A stretch of 64,000 nucleotides of DNA, taken from positions 124,001 to 188,000 of the forward strand of contig NC_088322.1 in assembly GCF_910592395.1 (NCBI RefSeq), written 5' to 3'. Position 1 is the first letter of the stretch, and every line of letters begins with the position of its first letter. Source of the DNA: Lineus longissimus. Its lineage: Eukaryota; Nemertea; Pilidiophora; Heteronemertea; Lineidae. The notes under the pieces were generated by a model. The model was not told where the DNA came from and ran no database searches. It saw only the letters and a list, made by a program, of their open reading frames with translations. A program made the position numbers and the translations under genes. Positions 30,030 through 42,200 of this stretch are shown here, piece by piece.

Positions 30030-31996
30030 TTAGAACATCATGTTCTCCTCATCCTCCTCGTGGTCACCGACGACCTCAGTGTCGTTTGCGTCTTTGTCAT
30101 CGATATTCTGCTCACCACGAGCGATTCTTATCTTGGTTATCTCCTCCATTATGGGCGTAAATACGCGATCTCGGAAGAGTTCGACGTGTCCACCATCACT
30201 TATCAGTGTGGGATAGAATTTTGTGATGACGGAGAACACTTCGTTGGTTATGTTCAAATCGACGTAGGTTAGGATGTTCTCGAGCATAAATTTGGCTAGT
30301 CTAGCCCATGTAACCTCTTTCTTGTCAACGACCGCACTAACCAGCTCTTCGCACACGGTTTTGCCAAGCGTGTAGGATATCTTGTTGTCGTCGCCCCACT
30401 TTGCAGCTGCCTTTTTGCTAAACGCCTCACTCTGTTTGAACGCTGGGCACAATGGTCGAACTAATAAGACGTCCATGTCCGATTCTGCATTTATCGCAGC
30501 AGTTGATGAGATACCAGCACCAATGTTACCGGTAACGGATGATACGGTTCGTTTCTCGGATGGTTTTTGTGTCAGTCTCGAAATGACGTATCCCTGGTGA
30601 TCGGTTGGTGCTCCTCCAGTCTTGATGGAGACAAAGTAAGATGTTCCCACAGAAGCGGCGTACGAGTTGATGACTTGTCCACCGTATACCATGACGGGTC
30701 CTTGCACGTCATTACCACTGGCGGCATCAGTGACCGAGGGTAGAGAACAATCTGCTACGAAAGCCGTCCTCATTTGTTTGATTGTATTAGCAATCGAATG
30801 GACACGATTCGGTCCTATCAACCAACGTACACATGTGTCTGTCAGTAATGCCCTCCTCTCGTTGTCACGACTGCCAAAGTCACTGTGTACGTTGAATTGT
30901 CTGGCAGGCGACCGACTTCCCAGTATGATACATGCACTCATCAACGCATGTACCTGTCCTGTGAGGGACGAACCGATCTTGTCGTGGACTAAACAGTCCG
31001 ACAACAATTGTGATATCTTTCTGTCCAAGTCTATATCATGTTGGTACATGTGCAAGAACTTAACCATGGCACCGTGTGGATTTGTTCTCTTGATAGTAGC
31101 TGATGTGCCGTCAACAACGACTGCCTCCATGCGACCCATCTCAGCGTTAAGTTCACGAAATCTTGATACAAGAAGACTGACGATACTCTTGATGTCGTGG
31201 TCCATGTGCATTATGAAATCGGGAGCACTGGTCTGTACGGTTTTCATAAAGTCAACAATGTTCGTTGCACCTTTGAGAATGGTCTGTTGGTCAGTAAAAT
31301 CCGAACAGCGGAAGAAATTGAATATCATGCCACTCTGGTGTATACAATCGCTAATCTTTCTCATGTCATCTCGAAGTATATCTGCAGCGTCTGCCTTATA
31401 CTTGGTCATGTTGTCTACGTCTTCCGCTGCTGTACCCGCCGTAGTAGCAGCAGCAGCAGTAGCAGCCATGGAGAAAAGAGGTGGTAGTGGAACAGCGTGG
31501 GTGGTGGACATCATCGGTTCTTTTGTTGCACTGCTCATCAGTATGGATTCTTCATCATGGTTGTCGTTCATTTCCCTTTCATGCCGCATCATCAACTGAA
31601 TGTCAGTCATGTCAGCATCTCTCATCGAGGTGGCACCCGCACCATCACCAACAGAAGCATTGGCGCGTCGTATATGTGGATATTCAGTTTTTTCGTAATT
31701 GAACAGATCACTCTTTGCAATGTACTGGGTAGGATAGATACAATTGTCTACGGTGATGGTCTTGGTCCTGGTCACGTCTGATTCCTCGCGCAAGTCTTCA
31801 TCAGTGAAGAATAGAGTTGGAATGCGGATTTCAGCATCTGCATTTTTACTTTGCACCTGATTAAGTCTGGTTTGCAACCAGACAGTCTTGTTCGTGGGAT
31901 ATTGTTCATCATCGTCATCATTGTCTTCCTCTGATCCTGTTGGCTCAGCATCATTTTTGCCAATGGTCTCTTTCTTCTTCTCATTCTCTCCAACGC

Positions 31997-32066
<70 letters not shown>

Positions 32067-35000
32067 TTTGTCGTCTATGTAATGCATTCTCATTTTTGTA
32101 GTAATCGAATTGATGAATGCCGTTCGAGGACCGCCCTTGTTATCAGTCTTGATCAAGTCACCGCACGTCACAGCGTTTATAGTGCCAACTTGGCCTTGGT
32201 TCAGCGCAGCGTTGACAAAGCTCAGGTGTTTGTAAAACACGAACGACTGATTGAGCAACGCACTGCGACTGTGTGGACTCAATACCATGGCAGGGACACC
32301 GTAACAAACGATTTTTCTGTTCAATTCACGTTCACTCTTCTCCACGTGTATGTTGACCAAACCGGCTTCAACCTCTCTCTGGAGAGTGTTTAGATCAATG
32401 CCGAGAACTTCAGCGGTTCTCGTAAACACGTCTGACACATATGAAACTATACCGGCCAAGTAGAGTCGAATCAGTACAATGGCCGTTTTCTTTTGAAACA
32501 TCCTGTCCTGTTCGAGAACGATCTCTTTCATAGTATCGCGAATCTGCATTTTTATAGCAACCTCGGAATTTGGATACATCGTCCTGATGGCCTGTTGGTA
32601 CCGCAACTTCCATTTGTTGACCATTGTCTCCAACTTTTCATTGAAACCATCTTTGGATATGGCATATACACATGCCTTGACTTCATCGGAACACGGAACT
32701 TTGATCATGGTGGTGGTGGTGGTGGTGGTGGTGGTGGTGTAATTGAGCATTTTTGTCATGAAACCCAAACGAGACACCATACAAGCGTTGATGAGATGCT
32801 TTTTCATCGTCTTGTAATTCATTTCAACCAATTCTTCTTCAGTGGCGGTAGTAGGAGATACAGCGGCGGCTTTTTCGGCTTTCTGCTGCGTCTTCTTTCT
32901 GGACAACTTCGTTTTTTTACTCTTTTTTTTGGCCAACTTGCCCCTCTTTCGTTTGCGACGTCTGCGTTTACCCTCATCATCGTCGTCGTCGTCGTCGCTA
33001 TCACTTCCTTCCTCATATTCATCACTGTCGTCGTCACTCGAGTCTTCTGTTTCATCATCGCATGACTTTGATGAGTTGTTGTTGGTAGTACAACTGTTAG
33101 ATGAATCATTGCAATCCGATGCCGGGTAAACCCCAACACAGACCATGGACCGAGATTCAACTGCATCCAATAGTATCTTGAGTTCTCCGTGTTCAGTCAG
33201 TGTCTCCACGATCACAGTCTCCAGTGCCGTACTGATAAGCATGTCGGCGTTTAGTACGTCGATTTGGTGTTGGTTGACCACACCGGTACCGCCAGCATCT
33301 TCTTTACCTGTACCTCCTCCAACATCACCACCTGTGGTCATCGATTCGCAGAATATTTCCGTCCATTTTTTAGTTGCATCTGGCTCGACAAATATGGCGT
33401 TCGGGTTACCTTGTTTTATCAATTTCTTCTTTCCATCGAGCACATTGGTAGCGGAGACAAGAGTATTTGTAGGTTTCTTCTTTCGTTGGAACTCTGGCAT
33501 GAATCGAACATTGTTATAGACCACATTCACCAGATTAGCGATTGGAACCGACCTAGCGTATGCAGCAAGGTTACCATATGATAAAGTAGACTTGTTTTTT
33601 TGTTTTTCCATCTCAGGTGTCGATTCTACGACACCAATCTCCCCTGTAACAGCGTTTGCAGCAGCAGCAGCATTATTGGAAGGTAATGTTGAATCTGACG
33701 AAGAAGATGCATCATTCGCATGTGCACCACTCGTAGTAGTAGTAGTAGTAGTACCAGCAGTGTCTTCACCCACTTCATCACCATCCTTCTTCTTAGACCT
33801 CGAATCTCTGGGTCTGAATGTGAACTTGTCGTTCGTGTGCAGGATGGCCATGCCGCCGAATTTGTTGACCTGAGTTTTTTTCTTGCATACCATCAGACCG
33901 TTCAGTTTGTTCGACTTACCAACACAGTCGGTTAACTGCATTTGGTTGTTGAAATCGTGATCCAACACCTCGTAGAATTGATATCCTTCTTTCATTACGA
34001 TGTACGGTACCAATTCACGCCCGGAAATGTGCGTGATGACGGCATGGGCTAGGTAGCAGAAACAGAATTGTTTTCTGGTCGAGTCGTAGTAGGACAGACC
34101 GCTACTACAGTCCGGACACGGCTCTCTGGTCGATATCTTGGCACCACCTTTCCTTGGTATTCTCGTTCTCTTCGTCTCGAAGAGAGTCGTGTCTGTACCA
34201 TCGTCTGGAAAAAGATTGAGCTTCGTGATGTCAGCATTGCACAGAAACAACAACATTTTGGTGATGACGTTTCTCATTCTAGCGCACGAAAATTTGGCGA
34301 GTTTGGAGAACATCACCTGGAAGATGGACGCATTTTTAATGTGAGAACCGTGTCGACATACCGTACGACAGGCACTGAGAATGTCGGGCTGTTTTGTTGC
34401 TCCAGATCCTACACCTTGAGCGACAATACTCGGTGAAACGTCACCAAACGGATCGAGTCCGCTGTCGGTTTTGTGCAACTGTCTACCTAGGTCTCGCAGT
34501 GCAGAGAGTTTGGTCTGACGCATATTCTTGTTGGTGTTGTAGGAGTATCTGTTGTTATAACCTCTCTTATTGTCACCAGCATTGTTGGTACCTTTAATGT
34601 GCACGTCGGTCACGACTCTATCGACGAACGCCGAGCCCGACGTGTCAAACATCATGGCCACATCCAAACCGTATGTGCTTACGGCAATCTGATTGGCAAA
34701 TTTGTCGCTAATGTCACGTCGTTCCTCCTTGGTCATATCCACAACACACTTTATCGAGTTGGTCGCCTCGTCCACAACGTACATGTTTGTCTGTTTATCT
34801 CTTGTGCCATTGTTGTTGTTGTTGTTGGTGCCATCTCCACTGTTTTCAGAGTTGTTGTTGTTGCTACTGTAGTCTACGAACTCGTCTAGTCGACGTTTCA
34901 TTTGCATTCGGAGATACTGTTCCTCCGTGTCTGGTAGAGTGGCGCGAAGATATTGAGCGTGGACTCGCTCTTTAAACTCTTGTCTTTCCAACTCCTTTTT

Positions 35001-35664
35001 CCTCTCTTCTGAAAGGCCGGATTTTTCTTCCGTTTCACGTGCAAGTTTAGCACTCTTAGCAGAGTCCGACAAATGAATGCGTCCGCTGCTGGTCACATAA
35101 TTGGATTCGCCATACATGTCTATATTCCCACGTCCGTTTCTAACCCTATCCAATGGCACCGTGTTGGTCGTGACAATATGAGTGATCATGGCTGTCTTCT
35201 GATCCACTTTAGACACCCGCTTGTCGCTATTGTCGGATATGGCACCCCAGGTAACGTCTAACAAAAACGTGTAGTAATCTCTGGCCATCATGGCCGGGTA
35301 GACGTGTTCGCGGTAGTGCTCTTTGCGTTGGAAATTGTCCAATTCCGACTGGGTGGGTTTCAATTGTATGGTACTGGGCGTGTTCGTTCGTACCATGCAA
35401 TCCATGAGCGAATACAGTTGATCGTTATATGACCGTTTGTGTAGCGGGAATGTGTCCTCCGGGTTATGCATGAAATAGTTGAGGACTGTGTCGACGAAAA
35501 CAGACCCAAATTTGTTCCGGGTCTCGTTAGAGTCCATGTACTGGGCGAGATCCCTACGACGCATGTTGAACGCCGATTGTGTATACACCGGGGCAATGTA
35601 ACACCAATCTTCGTCGGCAGTACAATCTTCTTCCATCATCTGTTGTTGTTGTTGTTTTTGTTGG

Positions 35665-35740
<76 letters not shown>

Positions 35741-36827
35741 GGTGTTGATGTTCGTCTCCGGCACCCTCTTCTTTGGGTATCGGCTGAATCTCGTCAATTA
35801 CGAACCTGTGCTGAAAGTCTCCGTTGAGATAACCGTTTCGAATTTTCATCTTGAAAGTTACAGGAGACACATTGAGACATGACGAAGCTGCACCCGCCGT
35901 CTTGTAGGAGGTGTTCGATGCACTGGGAGTGGTAGCAGTGGATTTTTTCTTCTTATTCGATTTCTTCTCCTTGGTCGTGGTCGCAGCGGTGTTGAAAGAA
36001 GACCCGTCCTTCTTCTTGTCAAGAGCTGCCATTTGCTCTGTCGCCTCCTTGTACTTTTCACTGGCAGCATGTCTACAGTAGGTGAGTGCCGTGGTCCAGT
36101 CGAGACAAAAGGCCATCACGTAGTCTTGACGTCTATCCTCAGGAATGTGTGGAAAATGATCATTCCACAGCCGTTCGGTGAAGTTGGCACCATGGTCACC
36201 ATTCTTGTTCATCTCGGTGAATCCGGTGAAGGTAGACGTGCTGTTATAGCCTTCCGACGATGCGAGGTATGCCGGTGATCTCTTATTTGTAGACGCCTCC
36301 ATGTTACCCTTGGCCATATTGGCAATCACTTCGTGCTTTAGAATATCGGGTGGATTTTCACCGTGGTGATAGGAGAGATAGGATTGTGACATCAAATTGT
36401 GCCCACCGCTCAAGACGATCGCCTGTCGACATAGTTGTCCGCCGTTGTTCTTCGTAACGAAGGTCACCTTGTCGTGGTTCATCCCATCATAGGTGGCCGC
36501 ATGAGCGACTTGGATCGTGGTGGGTGCAGCCGGCATACCGGGATCGACGAGTTTAGCTTCTAACAAACCTACGTCTCCGAACATTTCCACGCTGAGCATG
36601 GATATCGGGTCGAGGTCGACAAATTTTTTCCTGTCTATGATGACAAGGTAGTTTGTAAATGCCACCACAGACGTTTCTCCAACATGAATAGTTGTAAGAT
36701 CGAGCTTGAACTGCGACACCGCTTCCAAGTATCTGTCGGCAAAGTTACCCCCGCTGCTAGACCCGCTGCCACCATCGGCACTGGTGGTTTGAGCTCCGCT
36801 CCCTACACCTCCTATTTCCGATGCCAT
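30030..36827 (-). CDS. Very large protein, 2,265 residues, with Gln and Asp runs
   Basis: ATG at 36827 (a GTG nine bases upstream is unlikely). The second-longest viral gene here, about equal to the polymerase. Seen in order: Gly/Ser-rich N-terminus; a Gln run of about 26 near residue 365-390; a Cys cluster CPDCSS...CFCYLAH near 900-925 that could bind zinc; a strongly basic stretch near 1285-1310 (KRRRRKRKRGKLAKKKSKK) resembling a nuclear localisation signal and flanked by acidic runs; a Thr run; an Asp run of about 22 near 1588-1610; and a stretch INAESDMDVLLV near 2110-2125 faintly like a nucleotidyltransferase motif. No Walker A motif, no signal peptide, no membrane segment. Probably a nuclear protein; function not known. 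The 5' end faces the plus-strand gene at 37210 across a shared promoter region. Confidence 0.85.
31998..32066. repeat. TCA/TGA trinucleotide repeat
   Basis: About 23 copies of a TCA triplet on the plus strand, read as an Asp run in the minus-strand gene. Likely to vary in length between isolates. Confidence 0.9.
35640..35752. repeat. TTG/CAA trinucleotide repeat
   Basis: A near-pure run of TTG on the plus strand, read as a Gln run with a few His and Lys in the minus-strand gene. The longest single-codon run of the window. Confidence 0.9.
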
Positions 36828-37117
36828 GATAATCACAATTTAAGTGTTGACAATGTAGCAGTAGTAGTATGGGATCTCTGTGACTCCTATAGGAAAAATT
36901 GTCTGTGTTCGCATTGGGACACCCGAAAAACGGGAAAAAAATCAAGTTTATCGAACAGTGGCGATTGTGCGACGACGATAGAATAACAGAACTATAGTGC
37001 TATACTGCTGGTCGCTTACCAAGAGACTACTGAGAAGAACAGTCCTTTACTCCACATATATACTCACCTAGACACTTTTTCACTCTGGACACCCATACTG
37101 TCACCATTTTGTTATTA

Positions 37118-37130
37118 GATACCCAAACAC
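37118..37130 (+). promoter_or_regulatory. GATACC...ACAC element ahead of the gene at 37210
   Basis: GATACCCAAACAC, 12 bases before a TATA block and 79 bases before the ATG. Same orientation as the gene. It matches the repeated elements near 59455, 59519 and 61205. Confidence 0.5.
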
Positions 37131-37142
37131 TCACCTATGGTA

Positions 37143-37150
37143 CATATATA
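37143..37150 (+). promoter_or_regulatory. TATA box for the gene at 37210
   Basis: Sequence catatata just downstream of the GATACCCAAACAC element and about 60 bases before the ATG. Confidence 0.55.
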
Positions 37151-37209
37151 CAGATGGTGCTGATGAAACAGTAATGGTTTGCCATCTGTACACGGACTGA
37201 AGCAGTAGC

Positions 37210-38460
37210 ATGAAACATTTTGACACGTTTGTCTTGAGTGCCGACCCGAAATGGTTGTGCGTGCTGAATATGTGGACGAACCGCCGTAAACAAAGTACAG
37301 TTCGCGAACTTACACTGTTGGATCGGTTCGACAATAATGTTAGACATCATCGCAGAGTTCGATGCCGAAGCGATCGTAACGGTGGCGATTTTGTCAACTA
37401 TTTATACAGATGGCCAAACAATCACCCCGTTGCACCATTCTTTCCAGACAAGATAGAGGAGGCGACAAACCATGGAGGCGTCATAGACGAAGACGAAGTC
37501 CTGGCTTTTGTGGACAACATTGTCCAACCAGACTCAAGTGTTTTGTTCTATACGATGGATAAAGAAGTGTACGGCTTTTTCCAACAGGAATGGAACATAA
37601 ATGTCATGGATACCACGTCGAATCGTTACCGATTTTTCTATACGAACACCACGCCATTATACTCCGCTTGGTCCAACATGCTACTGAAACACACACGATT
37701 GACAACGACCGTACAATGTTCTCATTGCCAACGCCAGGGTGTGAGATATTGTACGAAGGGTGTAGCCGAGTACGTTAGACACATTGTCGACTATAGGGTA
37801 GGAATTATGCGATCGTACAATGAGGCCATTACGGATATCATAAACGTGGACAATGTTATAGAGGCTGTGTTCAGAGCCTTCGTGAACTTCCGCAGCGACA
37901 AACTGAGGCGTTCGGTTATACGCGACGTTGACTTCATACACGCCAATCGAAACGGTTGGGACATTACGGTGCATTGCTTTAATCCGTGGGGGTCGACGCA
38001 CATGACAACTACTAATTTGCTATTGGAACATGAGGCCTTTGAAGGGCACCTGATAGTTTGGTTCGACGGGTCGCACTGGACCACGGGACCAAAGGTGCGT
38101 GGAGTGCATGACAAGTATGCAATAGGTTGGGAAATTATGGGAAGACGTTTGGGATGGCATCTGGGAGGGCATGTAACATCACCCAACAATTTCAAACCTA
38201 TATTGAACCCCAAATCATTGCAAGAAGTTGCACTGACCACGCTTCGTACGACAAACAACAGGAGAAGCATCGCTGTCATGGCCACACAACTGGTCAGAGA
38301 TGGATTGTTACCCAAGATTCTCGCGAAGCAGTTGTGCTTTGGCATGATTAGCTTTGACCAACTGATACCATCGAAACGAACCATGGTCAGCCGCAGCGGT
38401 GGTATTGTCGCAAATAGAGATGTGACAAAGAGACCAACAAAAAAAACGGAAAGAGAGTAA
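37210..38460 (+). CDS. Unknown protein, 416 residues
   Basis: ATG at 37210, about 60 bases after a TATA block. The only viral plus-strand gene right of 24.5 kb. No signal peptide or membrane segment. A CSHCQRQGVRYC stretch in the middle could bind a metal with other Cys/His residues. The C-terminal half contains many Trp, His and Gly residues (FDGSHWTTGPKVRG, GWHLGGHV) and the end is Lys/Arg-rich. AATAAA at 38493-38498 lies about 35 bases after the stop and can serve as the poly(A) signal. I do not recognise a family. Its 3' end faces the broken ETS gene. Confidence 0.75.
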   Translation: MKHFDTFVLSADPKWLCVLNMWTNRRKQSTVRELTLLDRFDNNVRHHRRVRCRSDRNGGDFVNYLYRWPNNHPVAPFFPDKIEEATNHGGVIDEDEVLAFVDNIVQPDSSVLFYTMDKEVYGFFQQEWNINVMDTTSNRYRFFYTNTTPLYSAWSNMLLKHTRLTTTVQCSHCQRQGVRYCTKGVAEYVRHIVDYRVGIMRSYNEAITDIINVDNVIEAVFRAFVNFRSDKLRRSVIRDVDFIHANRNGWDITVHCFNPWGSTHMTTTNLLLEHEAFEGHLIVWFDGSHWTTGPKVRGVHDKYAIGWEIMGRRLGWHLGGHVTSPNNFKPILNPKSLQEVALTTLRTTNNRRSIAVMATQLVRDGLLPKILAKQLCFGMISFDQLIPSKRTMVSRSGGIVANRDVTKRPTKKTERE

Positions 38461-38570
38461 AATTGTATTCAAGATAAATATATAGAGTACGGTAATAAAA
38501 AATATCAAATGATTTTAGTTTTTTTTGTTGGTTGGACACTGGCAGCTTGCTAGAGGCTATGACTCATCCG

Positions 38571-38583
38571 GATAGCTGGACAC
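38571..38583 (+). promoter_or_regulatory. GATA...GACAC element between convergent genes
   Basis: GATAGCTGGACAC, with a second tggacactg at 38533-38541. It matches the elements found upstream of other genes but sits between two 3' ends, so its role here is unclear. Confidence 0.3.
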
Positions 38584-38618
38584 TGACCAAAAATAAATCA
38601 GAAATATTGCACAAAATT

Positions 38619-39125
38619 TTATTGAACTACTCTGAGACTCTTCAGTGCTTTTGCAGAGAATTGAAACAACAGTTTCTTGCTGTGGTTCGTGTGTACTAAA
38701 TGTCCTCTGTTTTTCAAATATCTCAATTCTCTGCCGATTGTTTTATACTTCATGTTGGGGTTTCGTTTATACGTTCCCCACAAGTACGCTACCTGTTTGG
38801 AATTTCGAATGCGAAATATACCTTGATCCTCGTCGATCCACTGTATTATCGTATTTGCAATAACGTCGCTACATTGTAGATCGAATATGAACTGTCATAA
38901 GAATCTCCGTTTCCTGATTTGTGGTTTCAGTTTTGTTGCTGTTGTTGTTGTTTCACATTGCTCTTCATCGTAAAGTGTAAGGACGGTTGCAGGTTCATCG
39001 TAATTGACGGTTTCAGGTATATGGTAGATGTTTGGTGAAAAGTTATCCGGATTGGGATCGATGTTGTACAGACAGTTGTTAATTACAAAATAACAAGGTG
39101 GCTCTGGTTGCGGCTGGTGGAACAT
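38619..39125 (-). pseudogene. ETS-domain transcription factor gene with an in-frame TGA
   Basis: From ATG 39125 the frame gives 76 residues ending in a basic stretch (RKRRFL), then TGA at 38895-38897, then continues in the same frame for 91 codons to TAA at 38619-38621, which overlaps an AATAAA signal. The part after the TGA is an ETS DNA-binding domain: QFIFDL in helix 1, a Trp followed by GIFRIRNSKQVAYLWG, then NPNMKY, then the recognition helix GRELRY with both conserved arginines, and the final strand LLFQF. The TGA falls exactly where ETS domains have an invariant Trp, so a single TGG to TGA change explains it. The SK.V..LWG and GR.LRY...RG pattern is closest to the ELF/E74 class. Host origin is likely. 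It may be dead, or read through, or an assembly error. Confidence 0.85.
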
Positions 39126-39267
39126 TGTGCTGTGTGTTCACGATGGTGACTCAGAGATATATCGGTCAAACCGTCTCTCGCTCCTTGGATGTTGGCCGTC
39201 AACCGTGTGGTGGTAAACACTAAATTTAGCGACAAGGTATCCTACTGACACACCGGTGTACAATTAT

Positions 39268-42200
39268 TCACTTGCAAATGAACGTTAGATTGGTTTGAAT
39301 GAAATTTTTCCCTGTCTTTTTGTGCTTTGTCATCAACGAAGACAGACTGACAACTTCCGATGCACTAGGCAAGAGAAAGTCTTGATCGTTTCCATCGTCA
39401 TCAATGACTATGTGCTTGTCTGACGAATTACTGTGTGACGTTGTCAGTGGTTGTGCCGACTGGTGTGTCAGTGGTGCTGGTAGATTCGCCACTGGTTTTT
39501 GCTTTTTCATCGCATTGTTTAGCACGTAAATGTCATCGTTAGACGGTTTCATCAGTTTCCCATAACACTGTTCGTCACGCCGGCCGTGATTATAGTGAGT
39601 GATGGGAATTTGGTGAACAACAGACAGTCCATCGTGGTCTATTTTCTTTCTACAAGATATGTTTAGCTCCATGATGTCATTGTAGAAAACCAGACGGACA
39701 CACCGGTCGGACTTGTACAACCACTTGTCCATTTTCTTCATGGCGTGTAGTATCTCGTTCAAATACACAGATAGCCCACCGTCATGACTCCACACCCAGC
39801 GTTGTTGCTGTCTATCGTCGTCTCGGACGATCTTGCAGTTGGTCAACACTTTGTTCAACTGAGCATTGTTATTGTCAAAGTAGATTCGTTTCGTACTTGT
39901 CTTATTAGCGGAGGTCCGTTCCTGATTATGATGTCGCTTTTTACTAATATCACATGTAGTAGTGTTGACTTTGACACGAGTCGAATTAGCCACAGGCGAG
40001 AATTGCACGATCCTATAGACTTTATTGGGCAACGGTGACTTGCTGTCGAGACTCTGGAAACCTACCAGAGTATCGTGCAACTGTTTGCCGGCACATTCGA
40101 AGGCAAAGCCATTCTGTCTGTTTGGACAGAAGGAATCTTTGTTGACTAGTTCACTATCGTTGTTCACAGTATCTGTTATGAACGGTGTGCTTCTCGTTTG
40201 CACCCTGTATTTGTGCATATCGATGATGTAGTACTTGTTGACCCCGTCTTCTCTGTCATAAGACAGGCGTATTCTCTCGTCACACCACGAATTGTAGTTT
40301 GGGTATAGCTCTACGACGGCAGTGGATGGTACTGCTCGATCCTTGGTGTCATAGTATTCGATGGTGTTTATTAGAAACGCACCCATTCTGTTCGATCCAT
40401 CCTTGATGGTGTAAAGTTTGGCGTCCTTTGTGGAAATAACGTACCACCTAAACGTGCACTTAGCGTTGACGTACACGGCCCACAGATCGACAGTCCTGTG
40501 TGTTGCTTCGGCTCGTATGTTGATATGATACTGTTTGATCGTGTCCGATTGAACTTCGTTGGGGTGTCGTTTGTTAAAACGTATGCACTGCTTCCGAATG
40601 AACGAGTCGGATATGGGTGCTGTTTTTGTTGTTGATGCTGCTGCTGCTGCTGCTGCCGCTGCTGATTCTGTAGGTTTGGGAAAATCAGAGAATCGAGAAA
40701 TGGCATAGTGCGGATCAGTCATAACCTCTAGGGTAACACGGTCGCGATTTTCCGTGTAGGTGTTCATGTAGCGAAGAGCCCTATTGGACAGGTCGTTTTT
40801 CATCGTTTGTTTTCTGTTGTTTCTAATCTGTTCACTTCGGGGTATTGATGTGCCTCCACAACAGCCATGTTGTTGAACTAAAGGTGGTGATGATGATGAT
40901 GATGATAACAACAATCGCTTTGTCTCGTGCTCTATACTATTACCACCACAAGTAGATGTTGTTTTATTCAACAGGTTGTCTCGGCACGTTTCCATTTGCT
41001 TAATTTTCTCACGCATCTTTCGAGCACTATTGTACTGGTTGGCGGTGAAGCGAAACCCGTACCTATCAGGATGACCGATCATTGACTCGTGAAATTTAGT
41101 CAGGCTGGCCGACGTCAACTTTTCAACGTGTCGTCGTCGCTCGCGTTTTCTTTGATTCTCTCGCTTCTCCATGGGACAATTGCTTAGAATTGTGTCGAGA
41201 AACGTTTCTTCGACTCCGGTTATCTGTGCCTGACAACTTCGCGTCAACACCACATACATGGGCGCCTTGTCTGCCGGTATGTCCTGCTTTCGACACTCAA
41301 GCTTGGCCGCTTTCGTTGCTATCGTGTTGCATTTTTGCATGTCGCCTACTTTCTCCTTGCCCTGCACCATGGTCACATCGAGCGTCATCAGACCCGAAGC
41401 CAACTCGTTTCGCAGAGTGGATTTGTTGTTTTCAAACCGCTTTATCTCGGCCAATTTTTCCCTTACCGCTCTACGCTCACCCGCTGCCTTCAGTTGATCT
41501 ACTTCGTCGCACATTCTCTTCTGTATGGCCACTATTACTTCTTCGATGAGTATCGTGCGATAGCCCAGGTCGTAAAGAGTGTCTCCAAATTGCAACGCTC
41601 CGTCTGGATCTCTGTTGAGCAATAGATGCATGTTACAAAATTGCAGCTTTGTCTTGATTTCGGTAGATGTTTTCTTCATGCCAGGTAGACCAGCCTTCTG
41701 GAACGATACGCGATACGAATCTTTGCCAGTTGGTTCCAATTTGAATCCACAATAGTTCTTCGGTCCCTGACACACGGTACCATTGTGAAACATCTTTTCG
41801 AGCAGAAATTTACTCGGTTCTTGACCGGCATTGGCAAAGTCGAGAAAGTCTTGCGTAACACGTACAATTCGATCCATGATCAATTTAGTACTCGAGCGTG
41901 GACTCAGTTGCAAGCGTTCGACAAATTTGTGAATGTCTCTAAACTCATCTTCGGTACACATGAGCAGAAAGTCACTGTCCGTGTCAGAGTTGCAGATTTT
42001 CTCTCCCCACTTTTCCTGCCACAGCCTAGCCATTCGTTCGGTCTGTCCGCGACCGTACATGGTGACCAGAGCGGCAATCACCGACCAATTCACACCACAG
42101 AAACCGTATATGATGTTCAATAGCAACTTGTAGGCTTTTTGATTTCGATCGTAATTTTCCTTTTTGAACGGGTCCGTTTCTTCATTCATAAGTGCCTTGA

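Larger units (their letters stand above)
36828..37209. promoter_or_regulatory. Divergent promoter region
   Basis: 382 bases without a convincing gene between two divergent starts. It holds gggacaccc (36916-36924), tagacac (37069-37075), tggacaccc (37086-37094), a GATACCCAAACAC element (37118-37130) and TA-rich blocks at 37053-37062 and 37143-37150. These GACAC/GATACC elements recur in other intergenic stretches of the window. Confidence 0.6.

Noticed and set aside
33300-33345. GGGTGK stretch in the 2,265-residue protein as a Walker A motif
   Set aside because: It lies in a Gly/Thr low-complexity linker, lacks the full spacing, and no Walker B or helicase motifs follow.
35466-35882. Plus-strand frame with a long Leu/Val run, apparently a membrane protein
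   Set aside because: The run is the antisense of the Gln repeat of the minus-strand gene.
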